Shown here one piece after another: positions 26,476 to 34,760 of a stretch of DNA of 64,000 bases. Location of the stretch: NCBI GenBank assembly GCA_035328405.1, contig DAOLIT010000003.1:1-64000 (forward strand), written 5' to 3'. The notes under the pieces were generated by a model. That model did no database searches. It worked only from the letters and a program-made list of their open reading frames with translations, and was not told the origin of the DNA. The position numbers were made by a program, and so were the translations under genes. Numbering within the stretch: position 1 is the stretch's first letter; each line of letters starts with the position of its first letter. The DNA comes from JAEUKA01 sp035328405 (GTDB taxonomy: Bacteria; Myxococcota_A; Polyangia; Palsa-1104; JAEUJZ01).

Positions 26476-28070
26476 GTTTTCTCCGGGTCGCGCCGAAGAC
26501 CAAACAACGGAAAGTGCGAGGCAAAAAAGGACAACGGCTTTTGCAAAAGCGTTGGCGTTTTCGGATCACGCGGCTCGACAGACACGCGCTCAGGAGACAG
26601 CGGCGCAAGCATGCAAGAGACAAAAGGCCGCGCGTTCGCGAGCGGAATCTGCAACGGCACAGGATGACTTCCATCCAACAGAAAAAGCGTCGGCTCAACC
26701 ATGAGATTTGGCGACGGACAGGACGAGGCAACGAGCATGTGCAACAGGAGTTCCGGTTCCAATTCGGGAACCAGCCGGAAAGCCTCATTCACATACACAT
26801 GGCTTACCGCTTCACAAAAGAGGGTTCCCATTCCCAGGTGCAACACATCCTGATTCCCGAAACAAAACAGACCGCCTGGAACCTCGACGCAAGACAGCGC
26901 AGACAGTGCATCGGACGACAGCACCCCCAGCAGCTTTTTCAGCGTGTTGTGTTTTTTCCAAGGCAAAAGGACACCGCTCGGAACCCGCCAGGGGGTGTTC
27001 AAACCGCGCGGCACAAGGCGCAGGGTCAGGGTCTTTTGCGGAAGTTGCTTTACCAAAGGGGGCGACGCGGTTTTTTGAAAAAACGTCGGCGGCTCGCTGT
27101 GGTGGCTGGCGTCGGCGTTGCGGCCCGTTTCCTGCGCATCCACCTTTGCTGCAAACAGACGCGAAAGGGGGAATCTGGATGGTTCGTGAGCCCGAAAAGG
27201 ACCTCGCTTGTGCGCAAAAAAAAGGAACCAATCGTCGTGCGAAAACAGACTCTCCAAAGACAGCAAACGGAAGGGGTGTGCATACCCCATTTCAACCAGG
27301 AAACGCGAACCCTCTTGCCGAAACAGACGAACAGAAGGGAGTGTCAACAACCGGGACAGAATCACTCGATTCGGGGCAGACAATCGCAAAAAAGGGTCCC
27401 GGATCGACCTTTCGGAATCCAGTGTATTTGGCGACGGTGGAACGGGCACAAACAGTTCGCCTTGTTGTCCGCAACACAGAAGATACCGGACCAACCGTTC
27501 GCAAAGCCCCGGTGCCGCAGATACAAACACGTTTTCGTTTCGGAGTTCTTCATCGGAAAGCTGCGCCCAGACACCCCCTGGCCGCGCGACCAATTCCAGC
27601 CGCTGCAACAGCTCGGAAAGCGACAGCGTGCGCGTTTTTTGGCACACCACCTCATGTTCGCGGGAAAACAGCACAAGGTCGTCTGTGTCCGGCAAAGACG
27701 ACACCAGGTCATACCCAAATGGCGCGTGCTCGTCGCGATACGCGACAAAACGCTTGTCCTGACCGACGAACAAAGACGCGCCCGAAAGCCTCCCAAGCCT
27801 GGCCAAGCGATCGAGCAAAAGGGAATCGCTGGTGGCCAAACGGACCCAATACAACGACGCACCCAGCGCATTTTTTGCGACTTCCATCCGCACGCTCAGC
27901 AACAGATCAGACAGGGACGGCTCGTCGCTGAGCAGGCGCAAAAACGACACTGTGCGATCGAGGCTGAGCAGAAGGACGACCGCCTCTTTTCCGACCACCA
28001 CGTTCCGACCGTCTTGAAAAAGACCTGGCAGACGAAAATGCAGCTTTTGTGAAGAGGCAGGCGCGAGCAT
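26472..28070 (-). CDS. Unknown protein, first gene of MoxR operon
   Basis: 532 residues beginning MLAPASSQKLHFRLP. It is Leu/Val/Ser-rich with alternating strand and helix segments (VVLLLSLDRTVSFLRLL; LFVGQDKRFVAYRDEH), a Ser/Lys-rich break near 305-330 and a second beta-rich half (TLRLVPRGLNTPW; EVPGGLFCFGNQDVLHLGMGTLF). No family is recognised. The arrangement with MoxR recalls the variable bpX-type components of MoxR-vWA-beta-propeller ternary systems, but the assignment is inference. Its start is only 23 bp from the start of the divergent subtilase, so the start or promoter layout is odd. Confidence 0.82.
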   Translation of the reverse strand: MLAPASSQKLHFRLPGLFQDGRNVVVGKEAVVLLLSLDRTVSFLRLLSDEPSLSDLLLSVRMEVAKNALGASLYWVRLATSDSLLLDRLARLGRLSGASLFVGQDKRFVAYRDEHAPFGYDLVSSLPDTDDLVLFSREHEVVCQKTRTLSLSELLQRLELVARPGGVWAQLSDEELRNENVFVSAAPGLCERLVRYLLCCGQQGELFVPVPPSPNTLDSERSIRDPFLRLSAPNRVILSRLLTLPSVRLFRQEGSRFLVEMGYAHPFRLLSLESLFSHDDWFLFFAHKRGPFRAHEPSRFPLSRLFAAKVDAQETGRNADASHHSEPPTFFQKTASPPLVKQLPQKTLTLRLVPRGLNTPWRVPSGVLLPWKKHNTLKKLLGVLSSDALSALSCVEVPGGLFCFGNQDVLHLGMGTLFCEAVSHVYVNEAFRLVPELEPELLLHMLVASSCPSPNLMVEPTLFLLDGSHPVPLQIPLANARPFVSCMLAPLSPERVSVEPRDPKTPTLLQKPLSFFASHFPLFGLRRDPEKT

Positions 28071-28093
28071 CCGTTCGGAGAGAGAATATCAGG

Positions 28094-30448
28094 ATGCGCA
28101 ACAAAACTTCCCGCTTCCTGCATCACCCTTTTGGCGCAAAAGCAGCATCGTTTGCGATTTCGATTTCGTGTGCCGTTTTGTGTGGCTGTTCGCCAGAGTC
28201 TTGGCTGTCTGGGCCGACAACGGGGCCATTGGCGAATGCGGTGTTGGGGGAATATGTGTTGACGTGGCCCGGTGGAACCGGCGACGCGGGTTCTGCGGAA
28301 TCGTTGCGTGCGGCGGCACAAGATGCGGGTCTTTTTGTGGAACACCAATTCTCGGATCGGGTGGGTTTGGAAGGAGGGCTTTCTGTGTCCGGTTCGGCAA
28401 CGCAGTTGGCGCAAGTCGCAGCCCACTTTCCGACGCTGCGGATCGCCTCTGCCGTGTGGCGTCTTCCGTTTGTTGAAACGTGCGGGGACGGTTTGTGCGA
28501 TGGCACCGAACCTGCGACCCCTTTGCGTGGAAGTTTGTGCAGCCTGGATTGCGGTGCTCTCCCGCCAAAATCCGAACGGAATGAACTCGACAACACTTGG
28601 CAAGTTCGCGCCGTGTCTGCCGATCGGATTTGGCCCCAAACGCAGGGGGAATTTGCGACGGTGTGCATTCTGGACACGGGTTTTGATCAGGGGCCTGTGT
28701 CTGTTCACCCAGACAAGCCGATCGCCAGACTTCCCGGTAAGAATCTGGTCACGGGAGGTGACAACGATGCAGACATTTCCTTTCACGGCACGCATGTGAC
28801 CGGCATCGTGGCGGCTGCACAAAACGGGGTAGGCGCTGTAGGTGTGGCACCCAAGGCCTCTGTACGGATGTATCAGGTATTCCGTTTGAAGAATGGGAGT
28901 CCAGTTGCAACCGATGCGGACGTGATCGCTGCGCTCGATGCTGCGATTCGGGACGGCTGTTCGATCGTCAACCTGAGTCTGGGTGGCGCAGGAGACAGCG
29001 AGGCCGAACGCAGAGCCTTTCGCAAAGCCTATCAATCGGGGGTTCTGATCGTTGCAGCAGCAGGCAACGGAGAAGACGCCACCCGTGGCATCATCCGCAC
29101 CGCCCAAGGCAGTTTTCCTGGGGCGTATGCAGAAAGTTTTACCGTCGGTGCGATCGATCGCGCGGGGTCCTTGGCTCGCTTTTCTGGAACGGGCGCTGCG
29201 GTCGGAATTTCGGCCCCCGGAGTCGGTGTGTATTCCACCGTTCCGCAAGGTTTTGGTCAGCGCGAAGTTCTGGCTCATTTTGCAAACAACGGTCGTCCCT
29301 TTTCCCTCACTGTGGGTCTTCCGTCTGGCAGTTCTGGAACGGAATTGCCGGAAACCCCCGTCGTGTCCTGTGGTTTTGGGAGTCCTGCGGACTTCGTGCT
29401 GTGCAAGCCCTCGAACCAAGCCGCGCTGATCGAGCGGGGTCCGGGAGGTCCAGGGGAAACTGCGCTGTCTTTTTACGACAAAATTCGTGGTGCAAGACAA
29501 GCCGGGGCGACCGCCGTCCTTTTGTACAACCACCGGTACGGAGACGCCGCCACCGCCGGAGAAGTGCCCGAGGAAATCGAGTTGGGAACCGGCCACCCGA
29601 TCGCGGTTTTGTCACTCGCTGCTGGTGACGGGGAAGCACTGGCAAAAGCCCTCACGGCCGCACCGGGTTCGGCAAGCGATCGGATCACGGTATCTGCACA
29701 GATTCGGTCCAGCCCCTATCTGTCTCTGGATGGCACCAGCATGGCGGCCCCCGTTGTGTCAGGGGTTGCTGCGCTGTTGTGGTCCAAAAACCGCACGCTC
29801 ACGAATGTGGCGTTGCGACAACTTCTGTCCGAAAGTGCGGTGGATTTGGGTGCGCCGGGACGGGACGAACAATTCGGGGCCGGTCGGGTGGATGCAGAAC
29901 GAGCACTTTCCCAATTTTCCCCGCGTGCCCGTTGCGGAGACGGAATCCGCCAGCGGGACAGCGAGCTCTGCGATGGGCGTCTTGTGGAACCAATCGGTTG
30001 CGATGAACTCGGTTATGACGGGGTGCTTGGGGGTTCCCCTGGTTGCAACTCCACCTGTACGGGTCTTGCGCAGGGAACGTGTCAGTGTGTGCCGGGACGA
30101 ACACCGTTTTTTGCGAAACTCACAGTCCTGGAAAACCAAACACAACACGGTCTGCTCGGCACCCGTTTTCTGTATCACATTGAACTAAAGGGGCGTCCGG
30201 TTGAGCATGCAGGGGTCGTGGTCACATTTCTGAAAGACGGTGCCCCCAAACTCGTGTACCAAACCGCTGCAACCGATCACAATGGAAACACAGAGGATTT
30301 CGTACCCTCCGTTTTGACCTCGTTACCGACAGGAGAGTACCAAGTGAGCCCCAAAGCGAGCAAAGGGGACGGAATCTGCCGAGACGACCAACCCACACAG
30401 CCCCCGCAAGTGACCGTCTCGATCCGCAGTGGTTTTCTCTCTCTGTAA
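28094..30448 (+). CDS. Secreted subtilisin-like (S8) serine protease lipoprotein with PA insert
   Basis: 784 residues. The N-terminal hydrophobic segment ends in lipobox LCGC near residue 32. The subtilase catalytic residues are all present: Asp in CILDTGFDQG near 193, His in HGTHVTGIVAAAQNG near 231, oxyanion Asn in AAAGNGED near 322, and Ser in DGTSMAAPVVSGVAALLW near 549. A protease-associated (PA) domain is inserted between Asn and Ser (GARQAGATAVLLYNHRYG). The tail has a Cys-rich CGDGIRQRDSELCDG module, common in myxobacterial exoproteins, and a beta-type end. The start at 28094 follows ATATCAGG. It is divergent from the MoxR operon with almost no intergenic space. Confidence 0.94.
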   Translation: MRNKTSRFLHHPFGAKAASFAISISCAVLCGCSPESWLSGPTTGPLANAVLGEYVLTWPGGTGDAGSAESLRAAAQDAGLFVEHQFSDRVGLEGGLSVSGSATQLAQVAAHFPTLRIASAVWRLPFVETCGDGLCDGTEPATPLRGSLCSLDCGALPPKSERNELDNTWQVRAVSADRIWPQTQGEFATVCILDTGFDQGPVSVHPDKPIARLPGKNLVTGGDNDADISFHGTHVTGIVAAAQNGVGAVGVAPKASVRMYQVFRLKNGSPVATDADVIAALDAAIRDGCSIVNLSLGGAGDSEAERRAFRKAYQSGVLIVAAAGNGEDATRGIIRTAQGSFPGAYAESFTVGAIDRAGSLARFSGTGAAVGISAPGVGVYSTVPQGFGQREVLAHFANNGRPFSLTVGLPSGSSGTELPETPVVSCGFGSPADFVLCKPSNQAALIERGPGGPGETALSFYDKIRGARQAGATAVLLYNHRYGDAATAGEVPEEIELGTGHPIAVLSLAAGDGEALAKALTAAPGSASDRITVSAQIRSSPYLSLDGTSMAAPVVSGVAALLWSKNRTLTNVALRQLLSESAVDLGAPGRDEQFGAGRVDAERALSQFSPRARCGDGIRQRDSELCDGRLVEPIGCDELGYDGVLGGSPGCNSTCTGLAQGTCQCVPGRTPFFAKLTVLENQTQHGLLGTRFLYHIELKGRPVEHAGVVVTFLKDGAPKLVYQTAATDHNGNTEDFVPSVLTSLPTGEYQVSPKASKGDGICRDDQPTQPPQVTVSIRSGFLSL

Positions 30449-30455
30449 CGAAACG

Positions 30456-30872
30456 TCATCCCACTGCGCTGTGACCTTTTCGCTTCGACAACAGACGCTG
30501 GACATTGTGGAGCAAGTCCCTGGGGTTTTGACTCTTGACGATCGCATCGTCTGCTCCGCACTGAAGTGCGATTTCTAACAGTTCTCTTTTTTCCATCGTG
30601 GAATGCAGGACGATCAACGTTTCCTTTCCTTGGCTGATCGAACGCAGCAGGCGGCACACTTTGTCACCCGTCACACTCGGCATGTTTTGATCGACCAAGA
30701 TCAAATCGGGCCGGTGCCGGATGACCTCGCGGGTGATTCCCAGGTGTGTTTCAAACATGTGAACCAAGTACCCCGCACTTTGCAAAAGCTGGCCCGCATA
30801 GGACAAAAACGTCTTGCTGTCATCCAGGACAAACAAGCGAGCCGAGTACTTCACCTGTTGTGTAGTGGTCAT
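30456..30872 (-). CDS. Single-domain receiver (CheY-like) response regulator
   Basis: 138 residues. Acidic pair LDDSKT near residue 17, phospho-acceptor Asp in DLILVDQNMPSVTG, switch Ser in VLHSTME and Lys in DDAIVKSQNP. There is no output domain. GGAGAA lies 7 nt before the ATG. It is divergent from the chemosensory operon, 204 bp away, so it may be the CheY/FrzZ-type output of that CheA. The 3' end is convergent with the subtilase gene, 7 bp away. Confidence 0.92.
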   Translation of the reverse strand: MTTTQQVKYSARLFVLDDSKTFLSYAGQLLQSAGYLVHMFETHLGITREVIRHRPDLILVDQNMPSVTGDKVCRLLRSISQGKETLIVLHSTMEKRELLEIALQCGADDAIVKSQNPRDLLHNVQRLLSKRKGHSAVG

Positions 30873-31076
30873 AGGGATTCTCCGAACACACCCCTGCCCA
30901 GACTGAAACAACCTTCCGAAGCAGGGAGAAGTGACGCTTTCACGATAGGAAGACTTCTTTCTGTACATTCTCCCGCTATGCAACTTTTCTTCCACCATGA
31001 AATTCGTTCTGTGAGAAACTTTTTTTACCAAGAGAACGTCTCGCACCAAGGACAGGCAACACTGGGGGATCGCGCG

Positions 31077-31637
31077 ATGAAGGAAAAAGGAATCTCCGAT
31101 TCCGTTCCGAATGTGACGCAGGAAGAGGTAGTCCTGTTTGAACTGGAGGGCCACATGTACGGCCTCCCCTTCTCCTCTGTACGTGAGGTGTTGCGCTCCT
31201 TTTCGCCGGCCCCGCTTCCCAACGCACCGAAGATCGTCGAGGGACTGCTCAATGTGCGCGGAGAGATCATTCCCCTGCTCAACCTGCGGAAACGACTCGG
31301 TTTGCCTGAGAAACCGCTGTCTCTGTCTGAACACTTCCTCATCGCCAAAGATGCGACCAAGTGGGTGGCCCTGCGAGTCGATCGCGTGGTGAACATCCAG
31401 CGAGTTCCGATCCGAAAAGCGACGGATGCGGGTCGTTTTGTGGTGAACAGCGAAGTGATCTCGGGGGTCGCAACAACCCAGGAAGGTCTTGTCCTCATTC
31501 ACGATTTGAATCGGTTCCTTTCGCCTGCGGAACAACGGGAACTTTCACAAGCGATGCCCCCTGCAAAACCGATCGGCATCTTGCGTGCAAAGGAAAAAGA
31601 CAAAGAAAAAGACGCAGAAACGGAGAAGGCCAAATGA
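31077..31637 (+). CDS. cheW: CheW-like chemosensory coupling protein
   Basis: 186 residues. The CheW domain fills ~15-150: VVLFELEGHMYGLPFSSVREVL, PKIVEGLLNVRGEIIPLLNLRKRLGL, WVALRVDRVVNIQRVP and LVLIHDLNRFLS. The C-terminus is a charged tail of Lys/Glu/Asp. It would couple the downstream MCPs to the CheA kinase. It begins the chemosensory operon; a GGGGGAT stretch precedes the ATG. Its stop overlaps the next CheW start by 4 bp (ATGA). Confidence 0.94.
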   Translation: MKEKGISDSVPNVTQEEVVLFELEGHMYGLPFSSVREVLRSFSPAPLPNAPKIVEGLLNVRGEIIPLLNLRKRLGLPEKPLSLSEHFLIAKDATKWVALRVDRVVNIQRVPIRKATDAGRFVVNSEVISGVATTQEGLVLIHDLNRFLSPAEQRELSQAMPPAKPIGILRAKEKDKEKDAETEKAK

Positions 31638-32242
31638 ACCCCTCCGAGACAGAGAGCCCTTGGCAAAAATTGCTGGCGCGTCTGCACCACGCCGCACAGG
31701 GCCTTTCCGACACGCTTTTGCAGCAAGATGAAAAGGCGAAAAAGCAGCTCGATGCGCGGGCCAAGTTGATCGCGTTTGCTGTCGAGCATGTTCGCAGTGA
31801 AGAACAAGGCCAGGAAGTCCTGACGTTTCATTTGGCCGATCAACGCTGTGCCATTTCCACGCGGTTTGTGTTTGAACTGTTCCCCTTTCCTCCGATTACG
31901 CCCCTACCAGGGGTTCCTGTGCACATTGTGGGGGTTGCCAATGTGCGGGGACAGATTTTGCTGATGGTCGATTTGGCGCGCCTGTTTGGCTTTCCGGCAC
32001 CGCAGATCGATCGCGAGAAACAACTGCTGGTCGTGGGTACGGAACGCCCTGAATTTGGTGTGATTTGCAGAGGGGAAGGACAGGCAATGCGTTTGCCCAA
32101 GTCGAGTCTGTCGCGGTCCAAAGAACTCCACGTCGCCCCCCTTTCTGGGTGCGTTGAAGCGGTCACCAGCGACGGAATGTTGCTTTTGGATGGAAAGGAA
32201 TTGCTGCGAGACCCTCGGCTCTTTCTCCATCAGGTGGGGTAA
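31634..32242 (+). CDS. Second CheW-like protein with N-terminal helical extension
   Basis: 202 residues. An N-terminal ~55-residue helical region (LLARLHHAAQGLSDTLLQQDEKAKKQLDARAKL) precedes a CheW domain: VLTFHLADQRCAISTRFVFELF, GVPVHIVGVANVRGQILLMVDLARLFG and a diverged C-terminal half. Two CheW paralogues in one operon suggest each serves a different receptor or that they form mixed arrays. The start overlaps the previous gene; the next gene begins 6 nt after the stop. Confidence 0.92.
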   Translation: MNPSETESPWQKLLARLHHAAQGLSDTLLQQDEKAKKQLDARAKLIAFAVEHVRSEEQGQEVLTFHLADQRCAISTRFVFELFPFPPITPLPGVPVHIVGVANVRGQILLMVDLARLFGFPAPQIDREKQLLVVGTERPEFGVICRGEGQAMRLPKSSLSRSKELHVAPLSGCVEAVTSDGMLLLDGKELLRDPRLFLHQVG

Positions 32243-32248
32243 CGAAAG

Positions 32249-33484
32249 ATGACATCCACAAACAGCATCCAAACGCAGGTCACATACTTGCTTTTCTTAA
32301 TCATCTTGGGAACACCGGCCTTCGTCCTGTTCCGCCTTCTGTTCCCAACGGTCGCGGGTGAAAATCCGGAGTTTTCCGACCCGCAGTTTTTCTTTGTGTT
32401 TGGGCCTCCTGTGCTTGCAACCATCGTGGCGAGCATCGCACTCGTTTTGCTCACTCGCTTCTTTTCCCAACTGGGAAGTCTGGTTCGCGCAGGCCGGGGT
32501 GTGTCCGAGTCGGATACGGCCTTTTCCAAACTGCCGAATGGAAACTCTGTCGAAGTGCAAGAATTGCAACACATTCTCAATACCTTGCTCAACGAACAGC
32601 GTGAACTTCGGAACACCTGCAAACAGAAGCAAGCCGAAACGGCGCACATCAAAGAGCGGACGACCCAAACGCTGCAACTGCTCACAGACAAAGTCGGAAG
32701 AGTCCTGGAGGTTCCCATCGAACTCCTTCCCTGGTTTTCCCAAAACCAAGCGGGCAGACCCAAGGCGATCGAACACTTGCGCCGAAATGTGGAAGAAGTG
32801 TTGGAAAAGGCAGGTCTTCAGAACGAACAGCTCGAACGCATTTTGCAGCATTCCCAAACAAACCAGCTCACCAGCCAGAATGTGCAACAGAGGCTGTTTT
32901 TGTTGCGGCGAAAGCACACTCTGTTGATCTCTGCTTTGGTCGAGCTGGCGGATCGGACCCAGCGGATGGGACAAGTCGCTGCGACGCAAAAGCTTCTGGC
33001 CAATGAAATCGATCACGTCGCACTGAACGCCACGATCGAAGCCGCGCGGGCCGGGGAAGCGGGGCGCGGTTTTTCGATTGTCACGGCAGAATTTCGCTCG
33101 CTTGCGGAACAATCCAAAGCGGCAGCAACAGCGATGCGACAGGTGCTGGAAGAAATCACCCAGGTCAGCAAAACCACGCTCAACTATTCCCAGGAAGGGG
33201 AACAGGGGGTGGATGAATTGACAGAGACGGCGCGACAAAATGAAAGTGCAGTGCTCGCGCTGCAAAGAGAAGGTCAAACAACCAAAGACCTGGGGAATGA
33301 CATGCTGTCAGTTCTGTCCAGTATGGGGCCTCTGCTGTTGCAAGTTCGAGAGGTGTTTCAGTTGCTGGAAACAGGTGGGCAAGAATTGGTCAAATTGACG
33401 ACGCAAAAAGAAGAAGTCCGTCGGGCAGTTCATGCGGCAGAGAGCGAATTGCACGACGTGATTGCGATAGGAGTCGTTCCATGA
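32249..33484 (+). CDS. Methyl-accepting chemotaxis protein without periplasmic sensor domain
   Basis: 411 residues. Two close N-terminal membrane helices (~12-32 and ~46-70) leave only a ~13-residue loop outside, so ligand is probably sensed through a partner or in the membrane. A long coiled coil leads to the MCP signalling tip with LANEIDHVALNATIEAARAGEAGRGFSIV, a good match apart from a few changes (canonical LLALNAAIEAARAGE). The downstream lipoprotein, coupled by a 4-bp ATGA overlap, could present the ligand. Confidence 0.93.
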   Translation: MTSTNSIQTQVTYLLFLIILGTPAFVLFRLLFPTVAGENPEFSDPQFFFVFGPPVLATIVASIALVLLTRFFSQLGSLVRAGRGVSESDTAFSKLPNGNSVEVQELQHILNTLLNEQRELRNTCKQKQAETAHIKERTTQTLQLLTDKVGRVLEVPIELLPWFSQNQAGRPKAIEHLRRNVEEVLEKAGLQNEQLERILQHSQTNQLTSQNVQQRLFLLRRKHTLLISALVELADRTQRMGQVAATQKLLANEIDHVALNATIEAARAGEAGRGFSIVTAEFRSLAEQSKAAATAMRQVLEEITQVSKTTLNYSQEGEQGVDELTETARQNESAVLALQREGQTTKDLGNDMLSVLSSMGPLLLQVREVFQLLETGGQELVKLTTQKEEVRRAVHAAESELHDVIAIGVVP

Positions 33485-34749
33485 ATCGAACACATTCCCT
33501 TGCGAATAGGGGCCTTCGGCTGGCTTGCCTGCTGCTGCTTCCCTTTCTGTTTTTGAGCTGCTGGAAAAAATCGGGGCCTGAAGATGTGATCAAAGTCGGG
33601 GTCCTGAATTCCTATACAGGCACGGTGTCGATGATCGGAAAACCCACGGCGGAAGCCACGCTCATGGCGATTGAAGAGATCAACCAAAAGGGAGGCCTTT
33701 TGGGAAAGAAACTGGTTCCGGTGATCGCAGATGGACGTTCCGATCCGGCGACGTTCACCAAGGAAGCAGAGCGTTTGATCGTCGAGGAGCGGGTCAAAGT
33801 GATCTTCGGAATCGTGAACTCTGCCAGCCGCAAAACCGCGAAAACCGTTTTTGAAAAACACAATCACCTGTTGTTCTATCCCATGACGTATGAGGGTCTG
33901 GAACAATCCCCCAATGTGATCTATGTGGGCTCTGCGCCGAACCAGCAGATCATTCCCACTGTGAAGTGGGCCTATGAAAACGTGGGGAAGCGGGTGTTTT
34001 TGGTGGGCTCCGATCTCGTTTACTCTCGAGCGGCCAACGCCATGATCCAGGACCAGTTGGCGGCGTTGCGCGGCGAGGTGGTGGGTGAGGAATACATCCT
34101 GTGGGGCAGCCAGGATGTCAAAGGGGTGATCGAAAAAATCGTCGAACGGAAGCCGACGGTCATCCTGAATACGATCAACGGAGACAGCAACGTCGCATTC
34201 TTTCGGGAACTGCGAAAAGCGGGAATCACACCAGACAAAATTCCGACGCTGTCGTTCACGCTGACAGAACGGGAAGTTCGGTCGATGAACAACCGACGAG
34301 ACCTGGTGGGGGACTATGTTGCGTGGAGCTATTTCCAAAGCCAGACGAACCCCGAAAACGTCGAATTTATCAAACGATTCCGCGCGAAATATGGCGCGGA
34401 TCAGGTGATCGATGACCCCACTGTGTCGGGATACATGAGTGTGTATTTGTGGGCAGGGGCCGTTAAGGAAGCCGGCTCAGCTTCTCCTGATCAAGTCCGC
34501 ACTTCCCTACCCAACCAGAGTTTCGCGGCCCCCGAAGGCATGGTCTACATCGATTCCGAAAACGGGAACGTGTGGCGCACCGCGCGAATTGGGAAGATCG
34601 AACTGAACGGAAGCTTCAACGTGATGTGGGATTCTGGACGTGCGTTGCGTCCGGTTCCGTATCCCATTTATCGCACGCGAGCGGAATGGGAGAGTTTCCT
34701 GAACAACCTGTACCAGGGTTGGAAGCGTCAGTGGGTCAACCGAGGGTAA
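33481..34749 (+). CDS. Urea/short-chain-amide type (UrtA/FmdD/AmiC-like) ABC binding lipoprotein
   Basis: 422 residues. Signal peptide with lipobox LFLSC (Cys27), then the branched-chain/urea-type periplasmic binding fold: VIKVGVLNSYTGTVSMIGKPTAEATLMAIEEIN, GKRVFLVGSDLVYSRAAN, VKGVIEKIVERKPTVILNTINGDSNVAFFREL and the domain-typical GDYVAWSYFQS. These match the UrtA/AmiC group that binds urea or amides. No transporter genes are near; it is embedded between two MCP genes, so a sensory role in chemotaxis is inferred. Coupled to the previous MCP (ATGA) and 11 nt before the next. Confidence 0.92.
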   Translation: MNRTHSLANRGLRLACLLLLPFLFLSCWKKSGPEDVIKVGVLNSYTGTVSMIGKPTAEATLMAIEEINQKGGLLGKKLVPVIADGRSDPATFTKEAERLIVEERVKVIFGIVNSASRKTAKTVFEKHNHLLFYPMTYEGLEQSPNVIYVGSAPNQQIIPTVKWAYENVGKRVFLVGSDLVYSRAANAMIQDQLAALRGEVVGEEYILWGSQDVKGVIEKIVERKPTVILNTINGDSNVAFFRELRKAGITPDKIPTLSFTLTEREVRSMNNRRDLVGDYVAWSYFQSQTNPENVEFIKRFRAKYGADQVIDDPTVSGYMSVYLWAGAVKEAGSASPDQVRTSLPNQSFAAPEGMVYIDSENGNVWRTARIGKIELNGSFNVMWDSGRALRPVPYPIYRTRAEWESFLNNLYQGWKRQWVNRG

Positions 34750-34760
34750 GAGGTGTTCCA

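Noticed and set aside
25551..28052. 833-codon antisense frame across the MoxR partners
   Set aside because: Arg/Pro/His/Thr-rich shadow; the opposite strand has coupled genes and normal composition.
27896..29596. 566-codon frame antisense to the subtilase
   Set aside because: Composition of a shadow frame; the subtilase has all catalytic motifs.
30441..30460. Rho-independent terminator between subtilase and receiver genes
   Set aside because: No hairpin plus T tract in the 7-bp space.
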